From Rattus norvegicus (Eukaryota > Chordata > Mammalia > Rodentia > Muridae), in assembly GCF_036323735.1 (NCBI RefSeq), contig NC_086031.1:42318725-42382724 (forward strand): a DNA stretch of 64,000 nt. Reading direction: 5' to 3'. Under the pieces are notes generated by a model that worked only from the letters and a program-made list of their open reading frames with translations, did no database searches and had not been told where the DNA came from. Below are positions 10,576 through 22,100 of the stretch, in pieces; within the stretch, counting starts at the first letter, position 1; every line of letters begins with the position of its first letter. The position numbers were made by a program, and so were the translations under genes.

Positions 10576-10737
10576 CTATATTAAAATTTAACACAGGTCT
10601 AGAGTTCCAGGACATATGAGGCTACCCAGAAAAACCCTGTTGCAATCACTCCCATGGGACATGGTTTGTTACCCTAAAGAACATTTGAGGTTTGGATTAT
10701 GAAAGATGCTGATTAGCTTTTAAAAGTTGTGTGAGGG

Positions 10738-10798
10738 GCTGGAGAGATGGCTCAGCGGTTAAGAGCACTGACTGCTTTTCCAGAGGTCCTGAGTTCAT
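10738..10798 (+). repeat. B2 SINE fragment split by an inverted B2
   Basis: GGGGCTGGAGAGATGGCTCA through CCAGAGGTCCTGAGTT. It is interrupted by a minus-strand B2, after which CCAGAGGCCCTGAGTTA repeats the target. Confidence 0.85.
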
Positions 10799-10814
10799 TT
10801 TGTTTTTCTTTTTT

Positions 10815-10973
10815 TTTTAAGATTTATTATTTTTATTTATATGAATACACTGCAGTTGTCTTCAGACACACCAGAAGAGGGCATCGGATTCCATTACAGA
10901 TGGTTGTGAACCACCATGTGGGTGCTGGGAATTGAACTCAGCACCTCTTAACCACTGAGCCATCTCTCCAGCC
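10815..10973 (-). repeat. B2 SINE nested in another B2
   Basis: Complete minus-strand B2 ending in CATCTCTCCAGCCC. Duplicated host-B2 sequence marks its insertion site. Confidence 0.88.
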
Positions 10974-10999
10974 CAGAGGCCCTGAGTTATTTAATTGGT

Positions 11000-11290
11000 T
11001 AATAGCTGACACAGGGTTTCTTTATGAAGACCTGGCTGTCCTGGAGGTTGCTATTTAGACCAGGCTGGTTTCAAACTCACAGAGATCCTCCTGCCTCTGC
11101 CTCCCAAGTACCAGGATTGAAGGTGTGTGTGTATCACCACATCTAGCTTGCTTTTTATTTTAAAATAACATCCTGGCTGGACTGTGGTGGTACGGGTCTT
11201 TAATCCCAACAGTCAGAGGCAGAGGGATCAGAGTTCCAGGACAGCCAGATATGTTACACAGAGAGCTCCTGTCTCAAAAAGACAATTAGT
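11000..11290. repeat. Two B1 SINEs in opposite orientation
   Basis: A minus-strand B1 (about 11000-11150; CAGGGTTTCTTTATG, ACCAGGCTGGTTTCAAACTC) is followed by a plus-strand B1 (about 11175-11285; ending CCTGTCTCAAAAAGAC). Both are moderately diverged. Confidence 0.75.
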
Positions 11291-12081
11291 TCGCTAGGTA
11301 ATAATTTCCTAGCTGTCTGAAATGGCATGGGACAAATGGGGCTCCCAGTGCTCTCCACTGTGGTTGTTTCTTTGAGTCTTCAGGACAGTTACTAAGGGCT
11401 GAATCTTCACCTTCTCCCATTGCAGTCGTGGTTTCTTTTGTAAATGGCTAAACAAAGGAGCAGCTATGATTTCCACTTTTGTTTCCAAAATGTTCTGGCC
11501 AAAGACGGGCAAAGTCATTGGTCCCAAGAAACTTACAGTAGAGAGAAATAAAATCCCAGGGTAGTGTAGCCAAGCTGTAAGGTGGAGGGGGAAGTGATCC
11601 AGAGGGGGTGGGCCCTGAGCTTAGACTGGGTGGTGTTTTCAGAAAGGTTTCACAGGCTGAAGAGAGCGCTGACAGAGGGGAGGGAGGGAATGCAGGATGG
11701 TCAGGGATTTCCCACACACACACACACCTACATGAGCACACCACAGACAGAAGGGAAAGGAGCTCCCAGGCCAGGCTCAAATCACTTGGCCTTCATGCCC
11801 TGCCAGGGCCCAGTGTCTGACTTCAGGAGAGCCAGGAGTGCCATAAAAGTTGGCAAGGGAGATAGAAAAAGCCCCCGAGGAATATAAGGCAGCAGCTGGG
11901 GTCTGGGTTTGGAAACGCTTGGTGTAGCTTCATGCATTCCCATTGACTGCTTCTCAAGAGCGGCCACAACAGGACTCGATACATGGTGTCTGTTTTCAGT
12001 TTTAGTCTACATAGGTTTACGGAAAGAACTGCAAGAGGGGGCAGGGGCAGGTTCTTACCAAAGGAAGCCCATGCTCCCGAG
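11290..12081. other. Intergenic, mostly unique
   Basis: No gene, SINE or LTR was recognised. The only simple sequence is a short CA run near 11717. The several 60-110 residue frames on both strands overlap each other and show no family resemblance. Confidence 0.6.
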
Positions 12082-12573
12082 TGTTGGGAGCGATGCCTTT
12101 GAAGCCCTCCATTGTTGATGTTATTATTATGGTTAGAATTAAGTATGACCGGGTTGATGGAAAATCCCCAGCCAGCTGCAGAAGACTAATACAAACCTGG
12201 TGGTCAGGATGAATAATGATATGATAAAGTTCTGACCGTGCTGAGAAATACATCTGACGTCAAGATGCCCAATGTGATGACCTGTAACCTTTCTGAGAAA
12301 CCAACATCCTGCTGACTAATAGATATGACAGACCTGTGGCCTTTCTGACAACCTGTCAACATCAGCTGATTCCCTGACAACACGAATACTGTGTCCTTGA
12401 CCTGTGTAAATGTTTCACACTTCCCCCCTCCCTCTGTTACCCATGTTATGGTATAAATTCAGCCTTGGGGAACAATAAAATTGTCGCCTTGATCAGACTC
12501 TTGTCTTGGTGTCCTTCTTCGTGTCCCTTGTCCCCCATCCTCTTCCAGGTACCACCCAGCACCATCGCTTACA
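12082..12573 (+). mobile_element. Endogenous retrovirus LTR (class II, ERVK-like)
   Basis: Starts TGTTGGGAGCGATGCC, an opening typical of IAP-like class II LTRs, and ends CGCTTACA. It has a TATA box (TATAAATT, near 12452) and a polyadenylation signal AATAAA at 12474-12479 followed by a GT-rich stretch, so U3, R and U5 are recognisable. A tRNA primer site follows two bases after the end. Its + orientation is antisense to Lct, about 3.4 kb beyond the Lct stop. The exact family cannot be named without a library. Confidence 0.85.
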
Positions 12574-12575
12574 AA

Positions 12576-12593
12576 TGGCGCCCAACGTGCGGC
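12576..12593 (+). mobile_element. Retroviral primer-binding site, lysine tRNA type
   Basis: TGGCGCCCAACGTGCGGC matches the tRNA-Lys(1,2) primer-binding site of betaretrovirus-like elements at all but one position. It sits two bases after the LTR. Confidence 0.88.
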
Positions 12594-15500
12594 TGTTTGG
12601 AGGTCTCCTGGAGGAGAACACCGTCCCCTGTGAATAGACAGGCCTGTCTGCCTTGTTTGTCGGAGCCTTTGCTCCCCCTCAGAGACTTTGCTCCCCTGCT
12701 TCTGGCAACCATGGACTGCCCGACCTTGGTTCAGAGGCTTGGTGTGTGTTTCTCCCCGGAGGATGCAGATCTCAGTGGTGAGTGATGGGACAAGCATTCT
12801 ACAGTCACCTTTTGTAACAGGACTGAGGGAGTCACTCAGGACATGAAGAATAGGGTTAAAAAAATTTTTTTTTAAATTCTTAGATTTTGTAGGAATATTT
12901 GTCCATAGTTCCCCCAGAAGGGAACAGTTGATACAAGAGACAGTGCCGAGTTAGTGACTGTTTAATGGATCAGCTAACCCTGTTGCTCCAGTCTGCCCTC
13001 TGTAATGGATAAAAGTTGTGTGCTTTTTGGGTTCAAGTTTGCCTTTCCCTGCATGGATGAGCAACCCCACATACATGGATTAAAAACCTTATACCCTCAT
13101 GCTATTGCAGCGGTCACTTTGTCAATCTGTGCTCTGTGGGTGGCACTCCTGAGTTAAGGCCACTATGGGGTCTTGAAACATTTTGGTGCACCTGCCAGGA
13201 ACTGCACTCCCCTCAGACCACAACTGTCGAGGAGATCAGAGGTAAGCTCGAGCAAATCTGTGTTTTGTGTTCTGTGTTACTTTCTGTTTTGTCTCTGTGT
13301 CATGTCTCGTCTTGGTTTCATGTTGTCTTGTGTTGTCTGCATCTGCTGTCTGAAGGGTTTGAGTCCCCCCTGGAGAGGGGTTAGAGTCCCTTTGGTGGTT
13401 GCTGTGGGCCCTGTGAGGGGCTTACGGCAGTGACAGGCAGACATGCTAGTCACAGGCCCTAGAGGATATTCTAGGAGGAGAAAGGAATCTAGAGGACACT
13501 CTAGAATCCCATTGGGAGGTGGGATCAGATAGTCCTCCTCATCCCGGAAGCAGCTAAGGTTAAGCTGCAGTTTGGGCCAAATACTGAAGGTATCAGGCAT
13601 CTGTGGAAATTGCTTATAGGATGCCTTGTCTTGGTCTTGTTTGTCTAGTTTGTTTTCTGAGGTATTGTCCAGTGTCTTTTTGACTTTTGTTTCATTTTTG
13701 GACTTGGACTGACAACTGTGTTTAAAATCATGGAACAGTTTGTTTTGTTTGTCAAAGAGTTTTATTTGGTCCTCTTGGTGCTCAACTTAGAAATAATTTG
13801 CTTGCGAGAAATTATTTTCTGCCAGGGAGCCTGCCTCATCTGCTGGCCCTATTCCAGGAGAGGAGTCAGTCTCCAGCATTAAGTCACCTTTCCCGTTAGT
13901 CATCACTGACACAGAGAGTACCTCTGATTCTATCCCCGCAACAGTCAGTTCCTGCCCCTGTGGTCAAAACGCCCCAGGTTGGGGGGCAGGGAAGCCCCTA
14001 AAGTAGTTTCAGAAAGAGTCTGCAGCAGACTGCGAGGAACTTTGTTTTGCCAGACAGAACAGGCCTTACTCTAGGATGATAAGAGGAGAAAGTCTTGGCA
14101 CGGGCTCTTCAGCTACTCCAACTAGAGGCTGTGGCCAAGGTCAGGGTCAATGTTTTCTTCTCCATGGGCCTCTAACCCAGTGAGACAGCTTGGTGAAGGA
14201 CTGCTGCTGAAGTCCTGGGAGGGCTGTAGTTCTATTAAAGGTCAGTACTCCAGTGTTAGCAATCTCTTTATTGGATATAAGAGGCAGGATGCCCTGTTTA
14301 ACCGTGGACTCTTATCTCAGGAATGGCAGCAGAAAGAGTCCTTATAGCCAGTCATCTCTGACTATAGCTTGCTCTCTGATACCAGGGGCTTCAATCGGAC
14401 CACACCCGCCTGGGTGAGCCTCCTTCAATACTCAGATGCTATTTTCTCCTGGTCTCTTGACTCAAGGTCGCCAGGAGTGTCTGACAGCCTGGAAGAAACT
14501 TCCCCCCAAATGCAGACGAGCCATACAGTTCTTTTGTCAGCCGCTTGGCATCTAGCACCCGGGTCCTAACCATCTCTCCACCCTTTTGTTATTAGTTCTT
14601 ACTGGAAGCCTAGTGTCCTTCAGAGGCTGGGTCTCTTGAGAGGCAGAGCCACCAAGCTGACACTGAAGGGAGGTACTCCTTAAGGAGAATCTAAGTCCAG
14701 AGAGACAGTCGGTAACAGACTCCGACTGCCCCTCTGCTTGCCTTTCTGTTTCAAGGCACAAAGCTTGCACTTATTTTTGCACTGGCTTTTTCATCCCAAG
14801 AAAGCTTCCTCATTTAGCTGTGTGACTGAATGCTATTTGTCACCTGATCTGGCTGTTCCACCAGCTCTCAACGAGCCACCCCTAGCTTTCTTGCCTGGCC
14901 CCTTTCTCCTGTTCTTAAGAATTTTATCACCTGGGGTTGGGGATTTAGCTCAGTGGTAGAGCGCTTGCCTAGCAAGCGCAAGGCCCTGGGTTCAGTCCCC
15001 AGCTCCGGAAAAAAAAAGAAAAGAGAAGAAGAAAAAAAAAAAGAAAAAAAAAGAATTTTATCACCTAATACACTGCATTGTTTGACTTATACCTCCCGTC
15101 CTACTAATATGCATGTTCCCAGATTCCCACTGTGGAGGTTCTAATTCTAAAACAAGGGGATGGTGCATCCCCCTAAATATTAAATTTACCTCCACGGTTT
15201 GAAACCAGGATTGGACATGTGGACATACTTGGGGTCTTAGAATGTTTCAATCAGGTGCCAATACAGGGATTATATTTACCATAAAATTGTTAAAAGAACC
15301 TGGACATTCCTACTCCCCGGCTTTTGGGTACTCATCCCAAGAAGGAGCCCATGGAGGTGCTGAACACACGAGTCTACCATGAAACACTGAAATGAGTACC
15401 CAGAACCACTAGCACTTCAGCGTCTACATTTCTACAGGGGCGCCTTGCAGGCTTCTCAGAGACTGCAGAAAAACTCCCAGTACTGAAGATGAATTCATTA

Positions 15501-15600
15501 CAATTAGAAACTTGAAAAGCCTCAAGATGGAAATTGTACAAGCCACCAATGTTGTTAATAATATCAGAATATCGGCCACACCCGTGGGGACAGAGCACAC
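12594..15600 (+). mobile_element. Degenerate ERV internal region (approximate)
   Basis: Leader-like sequence follows the primer site, with a plausible splice donor (GAGGTAAGC, near 13240). No gag, pol or env frame of useful length remains; open stretches are under about 110 codons and interrupted. No second LTR was seen, so the element is probably 3'-truncated or rearranged. The right boundary is a guess and may lie short of the Lct 3' UTR. An ID element interrupts it. Confidence 0.5.
14932..15048 (+). repeat. ID SINE inside the ERV remnant
   Basis: Consensus-like ID with an A/G-rich tail. AAGAATTTTATCACCT occurs immediately before it and again after the tail (about 15051-15066), so it inserted after the retrovirus. 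Confidence 0.94.
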
Positions 15601-15689
15601 CAAACGAACACCAACACGGTTCCACGTGGGGAGATTTTAATGGGGGAAGGAGACAAAGGAAAGGGGTGACAGAAAGAAGAGAAAAACAG

Positions 15690-15948
15690 ACCTAGGGGGC
15701 AGGGAATCTGCCTTTTATTCCCAGGTGGAGGTGCGAATTGATCCAAAAGGTCTTCTGGGAATGTTTGGCCATTGCCATGCCAACAGTAGCCAAAAGGTGT
15801 CACTGCTAGGGGCAATTCCTGATACCAACAGAAATTACCTCGAACAGTGCGCAAAGCCACGAGGAACGAGGAAGACGCTTGCTGCAGGCAGGGAGGGGTC
15901 TGGTGCTAGCATGGCTTCTTAAAGAAATCAGGCCACTCTGTACAACTT
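15690..15948 (-). other. Lct: Lct 3' UTR with poly(A) signal
   Basis: The first AATAAA on the minus strand after the stop is at 15714-15719, giving a 3' UTR of about 250 nt. A longer transcript running into the ERV region cannot be excluded; another minus-strand AATAAA lies near 14268. Confidence 0.65.
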
Positions 15949-16166
15949 TCAGAAGGAGGAAATTGGACTCAGCTGGTGCTGGCTTGGCTGCGCGTTCCCT
16001 TGCTTGGAGCGCCGGCAGTATTTGTAGGTCAGAAATGCCAGGCTGCAGGCTCCAAGCAGCAGCAGAGCGAAGAGCACGTACAGCGCTGTCTGTGCTTCTG
16101 CGATGCCCAGCATCAGCCCCAGGAAGGGCACTTCCGACTGCACGGGACTGGCAGTGGGTGCAGCGT
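15949..16166 (-). CDS. Lct: Lct exon 17: membrane anchor, tail and stop
   Basis: 218 nt, acceptor ttttcctag, TGA at 15949-15951. It encodes residues 1858-1929: a Pro/Ser-rich stalk, the membrane helix ALYVLFALLLLGACSLAFL, a basic stop-transfer cluster (KYCRRSK) and a cytosolic tail ending LSPISSF. This fits a type I brush-border membrane protein. Confidence 0.97.
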
Positions 16167-19100
16167 CTAGGAAAAGGCAACGGAGGCTCAGGCTCTGGCA
16201 CTGTCAGCCACCAGTGGGCTCGGAAAAATCCTGCTGACTGCTGCGGTCCAGAGGCTGCACAGTGCACCCCAAACATGCGCAGGACAAGCAAGCTCACAGC
16301 TGTGGTGTGGGCCTGGGTCCCCTTCACTGCTCTGCTGTTTTTATAATTGTTTTGGTTTTTAATTTGGTTTTATAATATGTATGTGCATACCATGATGCTC
16401 CTGTAGGGTCAGAAGACCACTTTCAGGAATTCTATTTTGGGTTCCTGGTATTGAACTCATGCCACAGTGCTTTTACCTACTGAGCCATTTTTTCTCCTGG
16501 GACGCCTCTAAGTAGGTAGGTAGCCATGGATGACTTTGAACTTCAAATTCTACTGCCTCTCCCTCCTAAGTGCTAAGATTACAGGGGTGTCAAAGAGCAC
16601 ACATGGACTGACCCATGGCTCCAGTCACATAGGTAGCAGAGGGTGGCCTTGTTGGGCATCAGTGGGAGGAGAAGCCCTGGTCCTGCCAAGGCTGGACCCC
16701 CCAGTGTAGGGACTGTGGGGGGGGCGGGAAGGGGGACGGATGGGGAGGGGAACACCCTTATAGAAGAAGGGGAGGGGACTTATGTCCAGAAAACTGGGAA
16801 AGGGAATAACATTTGAAATGTAAATAAAAAAAATCCAACTAAAAAAAGATTAAGGGGTGTGCTATCGTACCCCATTTGTATGGTGCTAGGTATCACCTCG
16901 TGCACACTGGATGAGCTCCCCACCAACTGAGACAGCCACAGCCACAGCCATAGCCACAGCCACGGCCCTGTTTTAAGCATCATTTTGGGCATCTGAAGCA
17001 CACCCTGACTTGGACAATGGTCTCTGGTTTTCATAGTCATTTATATTTTTAGTCACCCAGTGAGTATTGGCCTCAATGCTTTCACAGTCCTCTAACTTGA
17101 CCTAGTAACTGCCTGGAAGAATCTGTCCTCAAGGAGGATGCCCTGGTGGTTCAGGGGTCAGGGCTGGAAGAATCCAGATCCGCTCGGTTCTACAGCAGGA
17201 CCCTAGTCTCTGCAGGCAACATCAGCTCTGAGTCCCGTAGCAGCCCAAGCCCTGGAGCGCCTGCTAATGAGTGAAGGGGTCAAAAGTGTGGGCGAACGTC
17301 TGAACTAGGAGGTGGGTGGGAAAAGTTCCCTCTTGCCCTTGCCCCATTAGCTGGTCCCTCCCAGAGCCACCTCACCTTCTGGTTGCTGGAGACAAGGATG
17401 AGGTCCTTGTGCAGGGTCGGGAAAGCCATTGCAGCGGACGATGGTGGCATAGAACTTGGCTGATGCCTTGGGGATCCTTGGCAAAGATGGGTCAGAGCGG
17501 TTCACAAAGTGCACACCGAACCTCTCTGCGAAGCCTGTGGCCCATTCAAAGTTGTCCATGATGCTCCATACCGTGTAGCCTCGAAGGTCCACCTTGTCCT
17601 GTACAGCTGCTCAAACACAGGCCTGGTGTAAGTGTTCTTCACAGCAGGACACCTCATGGCTGTCCCCACTGCCCGAATAGTAGAGTGTGAGTTCAGCTCT
17701 GAGAGCCCACCCTGTGTCTTAGCAGGTCCTCTACACTGGACTGCAGGGCCACTGGTATCTTTCTAGAAAGGCTCAGTTCTGAGTGGAACAACCCTACTGC
17801 ATTCTTCTGTAGCTAAGGCGACTGAGTCAGGGCCCTGAAATACTCTTCCCCACAGAGAGACAGGAGCTTCCAGAAGCAAAAGATCTGATCTGTAATAGGA
17901 CCCCTGGCCATTCCCTTGGCTGTAGTAGAACCGAGGGTCTACATACGTATCACACACATAGTGTGCAGCCATGTGTTCGTGTGAGTGCTGTGTGGGTGCA
18001 TGTGGGGCCCAGAGACGATCCGCCGTGGTTTTGGAATTGAATTCACGTCTCATGGGTATGCGATGAGCACTTTACCAGCTGAGTGCTCTCCCAAGCCTGC
18101 GGCCTTGGAAACAAGAAGCCCAGGCTGCCCTCGGCCTGCTGTAGAGATGCCAAGAAGCAAGAGAACCTAAAGGTTCCAGAGGACTCGAGTCGGACACCCA
18201 GGTCTAGCCAGTTCAGGCAACGGGTGTTACTTTCTAGGAAGGAAAAAGACCTGAGATTCTAGCCTCAAACAAATGCTTCAAGAGCAAAGGCCCTTGGGCT
18301 GCCAGAGTGTCCTCTTCCGGACGTTGTGGTGCTCCAGCAGCGAGGGGCTCATTTGGGCCAGGCAGGGTGGAAGCCAGGGCTCTTACCCTTGAGGGCTTCG
18401 TTAATGTAGCTGCGCAGGTAGTAGATCCTGTCGGTGTCGTTGAGTTCCGGCTCTCCTCGTCTGGAGACACCATTCTCGGTGACATAAATCGGAGGATTAT
18501 TGTACTCCTCCTTCAGCCAGTTCAAGATCCTCCGGAAGCCAAAAGGGGTCACCTTCAGCCAGAAGGAGCCAGAGACTGGCCAAGAGCTGTCTGCAATGGA
18601 AGCAACGCCCCTGCAAGTTTAAAGGCAAACGTCAGCTCCTGCTTATGAGCTCCAGGTCTCGCTTATGGAACCTACCCTTCCCACAGAACACACTTCACAG
18701 TAACGGACCAGCTCTGCACGTCCTGTCTTCTGCCTTCAGAGAATGGGTCTTGTAAGCATGAGCTACAAGAGGAAGGGGCGTAGCAGTACCTGTCTGTACT
18801 TCTGGTGCTGGGGAGGCAGACAGAGGAAGCCCCGCACATACCCAGCTCTCACACACAAAAGGTACAATAACTTTTGCTGTTATAAATAAATTGCAATTAT
18901 AACAACAACAACAGTCTCGATTTTTTTTTTTTTAATTTTTGAGACAGGGTTTCTCTGTGTAGCCCTGGCTGTCCTGGAACTCACTGTAGACCAGGCTGGC
19001 CTCAAACTCACAGAGATCCCCCTGCCTCTGCCTCTCGAGTGCTAGGATTAAAGGTGTGTGCCACTACTGTTGGGCTCGTGCAAGGATTTCTTATTCTTGT

Positions 19101-22100
19101 TTCCCAGGTGACCGCGTGCACATAAATGATGGTTTAGCTTCTGTGCTGACGAAAGAAGCCAAGGACATGGGTTAGGGACAGCGGCCCAGAAATGGCAGCG
19201 TTGTGTGGCCATTGCTGGATGCAACCATCAAGCACACCCTGTTCTGAGGCCAAACAGACCTGAGCACAAACGGGCACAGGCACTTTCTGCCTCACGGGCC
19301 CTGTTGACCACCTTACCTGTCTGCATCAAAGGAGGAGAAGGCAGCCGGGTAGTCGAGGTTGTAAGCTAGGACAGTGGTGTAGTGGTTGAACCCGAAAAAG
19401 TCAAAGGTGCCCTTGATCCTACTCTTCTCACTCTCCGTAAACTCAGGGAGCCTAGAAAGAGGGAGCCATTAGGGGAAGAAACCCAGGAAGAATCCCACTT
19501 TGAGGAGAGAATCTGGACAGGCAGGGAGCACTCAGAACTCCGGGTGCTTAGCTATGAGTAGAGAGCTCCCCGGAGAGAGAGACCTTCTGTGTGCCGCTTC
19601 CCTTCTCCCCAAAGAGCCTCTCTGCCCACAGCCTCACTGTGTAAGTCCCCGCCCCCTGCCCCCTTTTTCACACCATTCGGATTTTCACCATTTATGGTAG
19701 ATGTGGAAAGCACCAGCACATCTCCATCACCTTGGATGATTCCTTCGTGCTCTTAAGTAGTCTTCTGTCGTTTGAGTCCTCCCAGCTCACCCTTGGGGAG
19801 TCCCTGCACTTTCACTTGCTGTATTCAGTCACCTGATGTCAGGAGAGCTCTGAGAACTCCGTGTGGACTTCTCTGTGCTCCTTCTGTCGCTGGGCTCGTG
19901 TTCCCCACCCTTGCGTCTCCCTCTGGAGTCCATAATACTCCTCAGCTGGTGCCCTCAAGGCCAAGGCCTGCCTGGCTCCCAGATCTCCCTCACAAGGCCC
20001 TGGGCCTACGCCGCAGCAGGGTCAGTCTCAGCTCTGTGCTGCATGCACTCTGCACCCCAACCCTGAGACACAGGGACTCTGTTGCTATGAAGGCCCAGCT
20101 CCACCCAGGGCCGGCCTCCCATGATCCTTTGGAGTTTTCCTTCTACTGAGAAAACTGAGGGCTCCATGTCATCTCACCATGCCAGCTGCTCTGTCAGCCA
20201 CTGGAGGGGCCAGACTCCGCCTACGGACCCTTCTGGGTTCTGACCTAGAGGTGCAGCAGCTCAGCAAAGCCATGTGCAGGAACCAAAATGCCCCCTCGAA
20301 GCCTGCACATCAGACACTGGCCTAGCCTCAACCATGAGGACCTGTCCTGTCCGGGCCAGATGTGTGCTACACGGTAAGAACCAGAATTGTAAATATTCCA
20401 GGGTGGGAGAGATTAAGATTTGGGGGAAAGCCTCACAGGCCGTTAGACACACATACTTGCTGAGTCCTTTTCTTCCTCCCCTGGCCACAGGAGCTAGGGA
20501 GAGCTGGTGACTCTGTCCCCATAAAGCCAGGGGCCATCTTTTTGTGTGTTTCCACAGCAGTACCTCTAATGGCAACTGGATGGTTCTTACACCTGGATGG
20601 TTGGCGGCGGGCAGCCCTGTTCTGAGCATCACTCCTGGGGCTAAGCATGCTTGCCCTGGCCTTTACTCCTATCTTTAGCAGTTATGGGATCCAGGACTGG
20701 GAGCTGATCCTGACAGGAGTGAGTAGAGCCCGGAAGAAGTGGTGTTATGTTATGAACCACTGCCATCTGCTGGCTGAATGGCAAACAGCATGTGCCTGGA
20801 GAGTTGGGTAAACAGGGGAATTTGTCCTTGGAGTGAGGGAACAGGGTTGCTTAGAAGTGGGTGCTCTTGGGACAGAGTCTGTACTGTTCTGGAGAACAAG
20901 AACAGCAATCGTTTGTCCCTGAGCTGATTTTCTTTTTAATTAAATTTTTTTCATACAAAATGTTTTGATTATGTTTTTCTCTTCCCCAGCTCTACCCCAT
21001 CCCCAATCTCCCTACTCAGCCAACTTTGTGTTTTCTCTCAAAAATAAACAACGAAAACTACCCATAGATCAGAGATTCAACTCTCATCAAAAATGCATCT
21101 TCCTGCAGTAGATGGGAACTAACACATGAACCCAACTGGACAGAGGGCAGAGACCGGGAGACCTAGGAGCACTAAATCCTAAATGCCTCCATCGAGCCCC
21201 TCCTCCCCTCAAGGATCTATGCACGGAACAGGAGGTAGGAAGACAGTCGGAGTCAGAGGTGACGGATGGCTCCATGGAAGCAGTGTCGTCAGATACGAAG
21301 GACTGAGTCTCACATGCTGTCTGCCCCACGCTGTCTTCTTAGCAAAGACAGAGCTGTAGGCGTGGCCCCCTGCCTGGCACTGCCACCCACACCACACACG
21401 CACTGCTGTGGGCCCAGCACTTACCTGGACTTGTTGAGGCCTGCCGCCAGGCTTCTGTCGCGGATCCGTGTCTTCATCACCTCCGGGTAATCTCCGTTTT
21501 TGAAGATGGGGTGAGCAAACCAGCCCCCCATAAACTGTGGGGGGCAAGGGGGTGGTAAATCTTTGTTGAAGCTGATATGGGAGAGTGGTCTCTCACCTTT
21601 CACAGGCACTGGCTATCCTAGGAGGCTGTGCCAGGAGGGCCATCCTCCCCCTCCTGCCAGCAGCCCTTCATTGAGCGTGGGTGCTCCATGTCAATATTGA
21701 TTTACTGTAGAATTGATTTCCAGGGGGAGTGTGCACATCCCTTGTTTTGAGAACTAGAAAATCAGGGACACTAAAGAGTTTCTCGGAAATCAAGGGATTC
21801 CGGCACCCGGAGTGATGGGTTCAGCGGGGCTCTATTGCCTACTGTAGTCAGGTCTCATTGAAGCACTCGCATTATAGCCAAGGATGACCTTAAAGCTCAC
21901 AGCCCTCCTGTTTCAGTCTCCAAGGTGCTACATTACAGACATACATCAGCAGCGCCTGTCTAACGCAGTGCTAAGGACAGATCCAGGCTTCGTGCATGCT
22001 GAGTGAGTGGCCCTGTGCTAACAGGGTTTTAACATCATTAGGAGTGGCAATAGTAGTGTGTGTGTGTGTGTATGTATGTGTGTATGCTTCAGAGTGTGTG

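Noticed and set aside
12594..15600. Intact retroviral genes in the ERV internal region
   Set aside because: No frame of gag, pol or env size; only short interrupted stretches. No viral protein is called.
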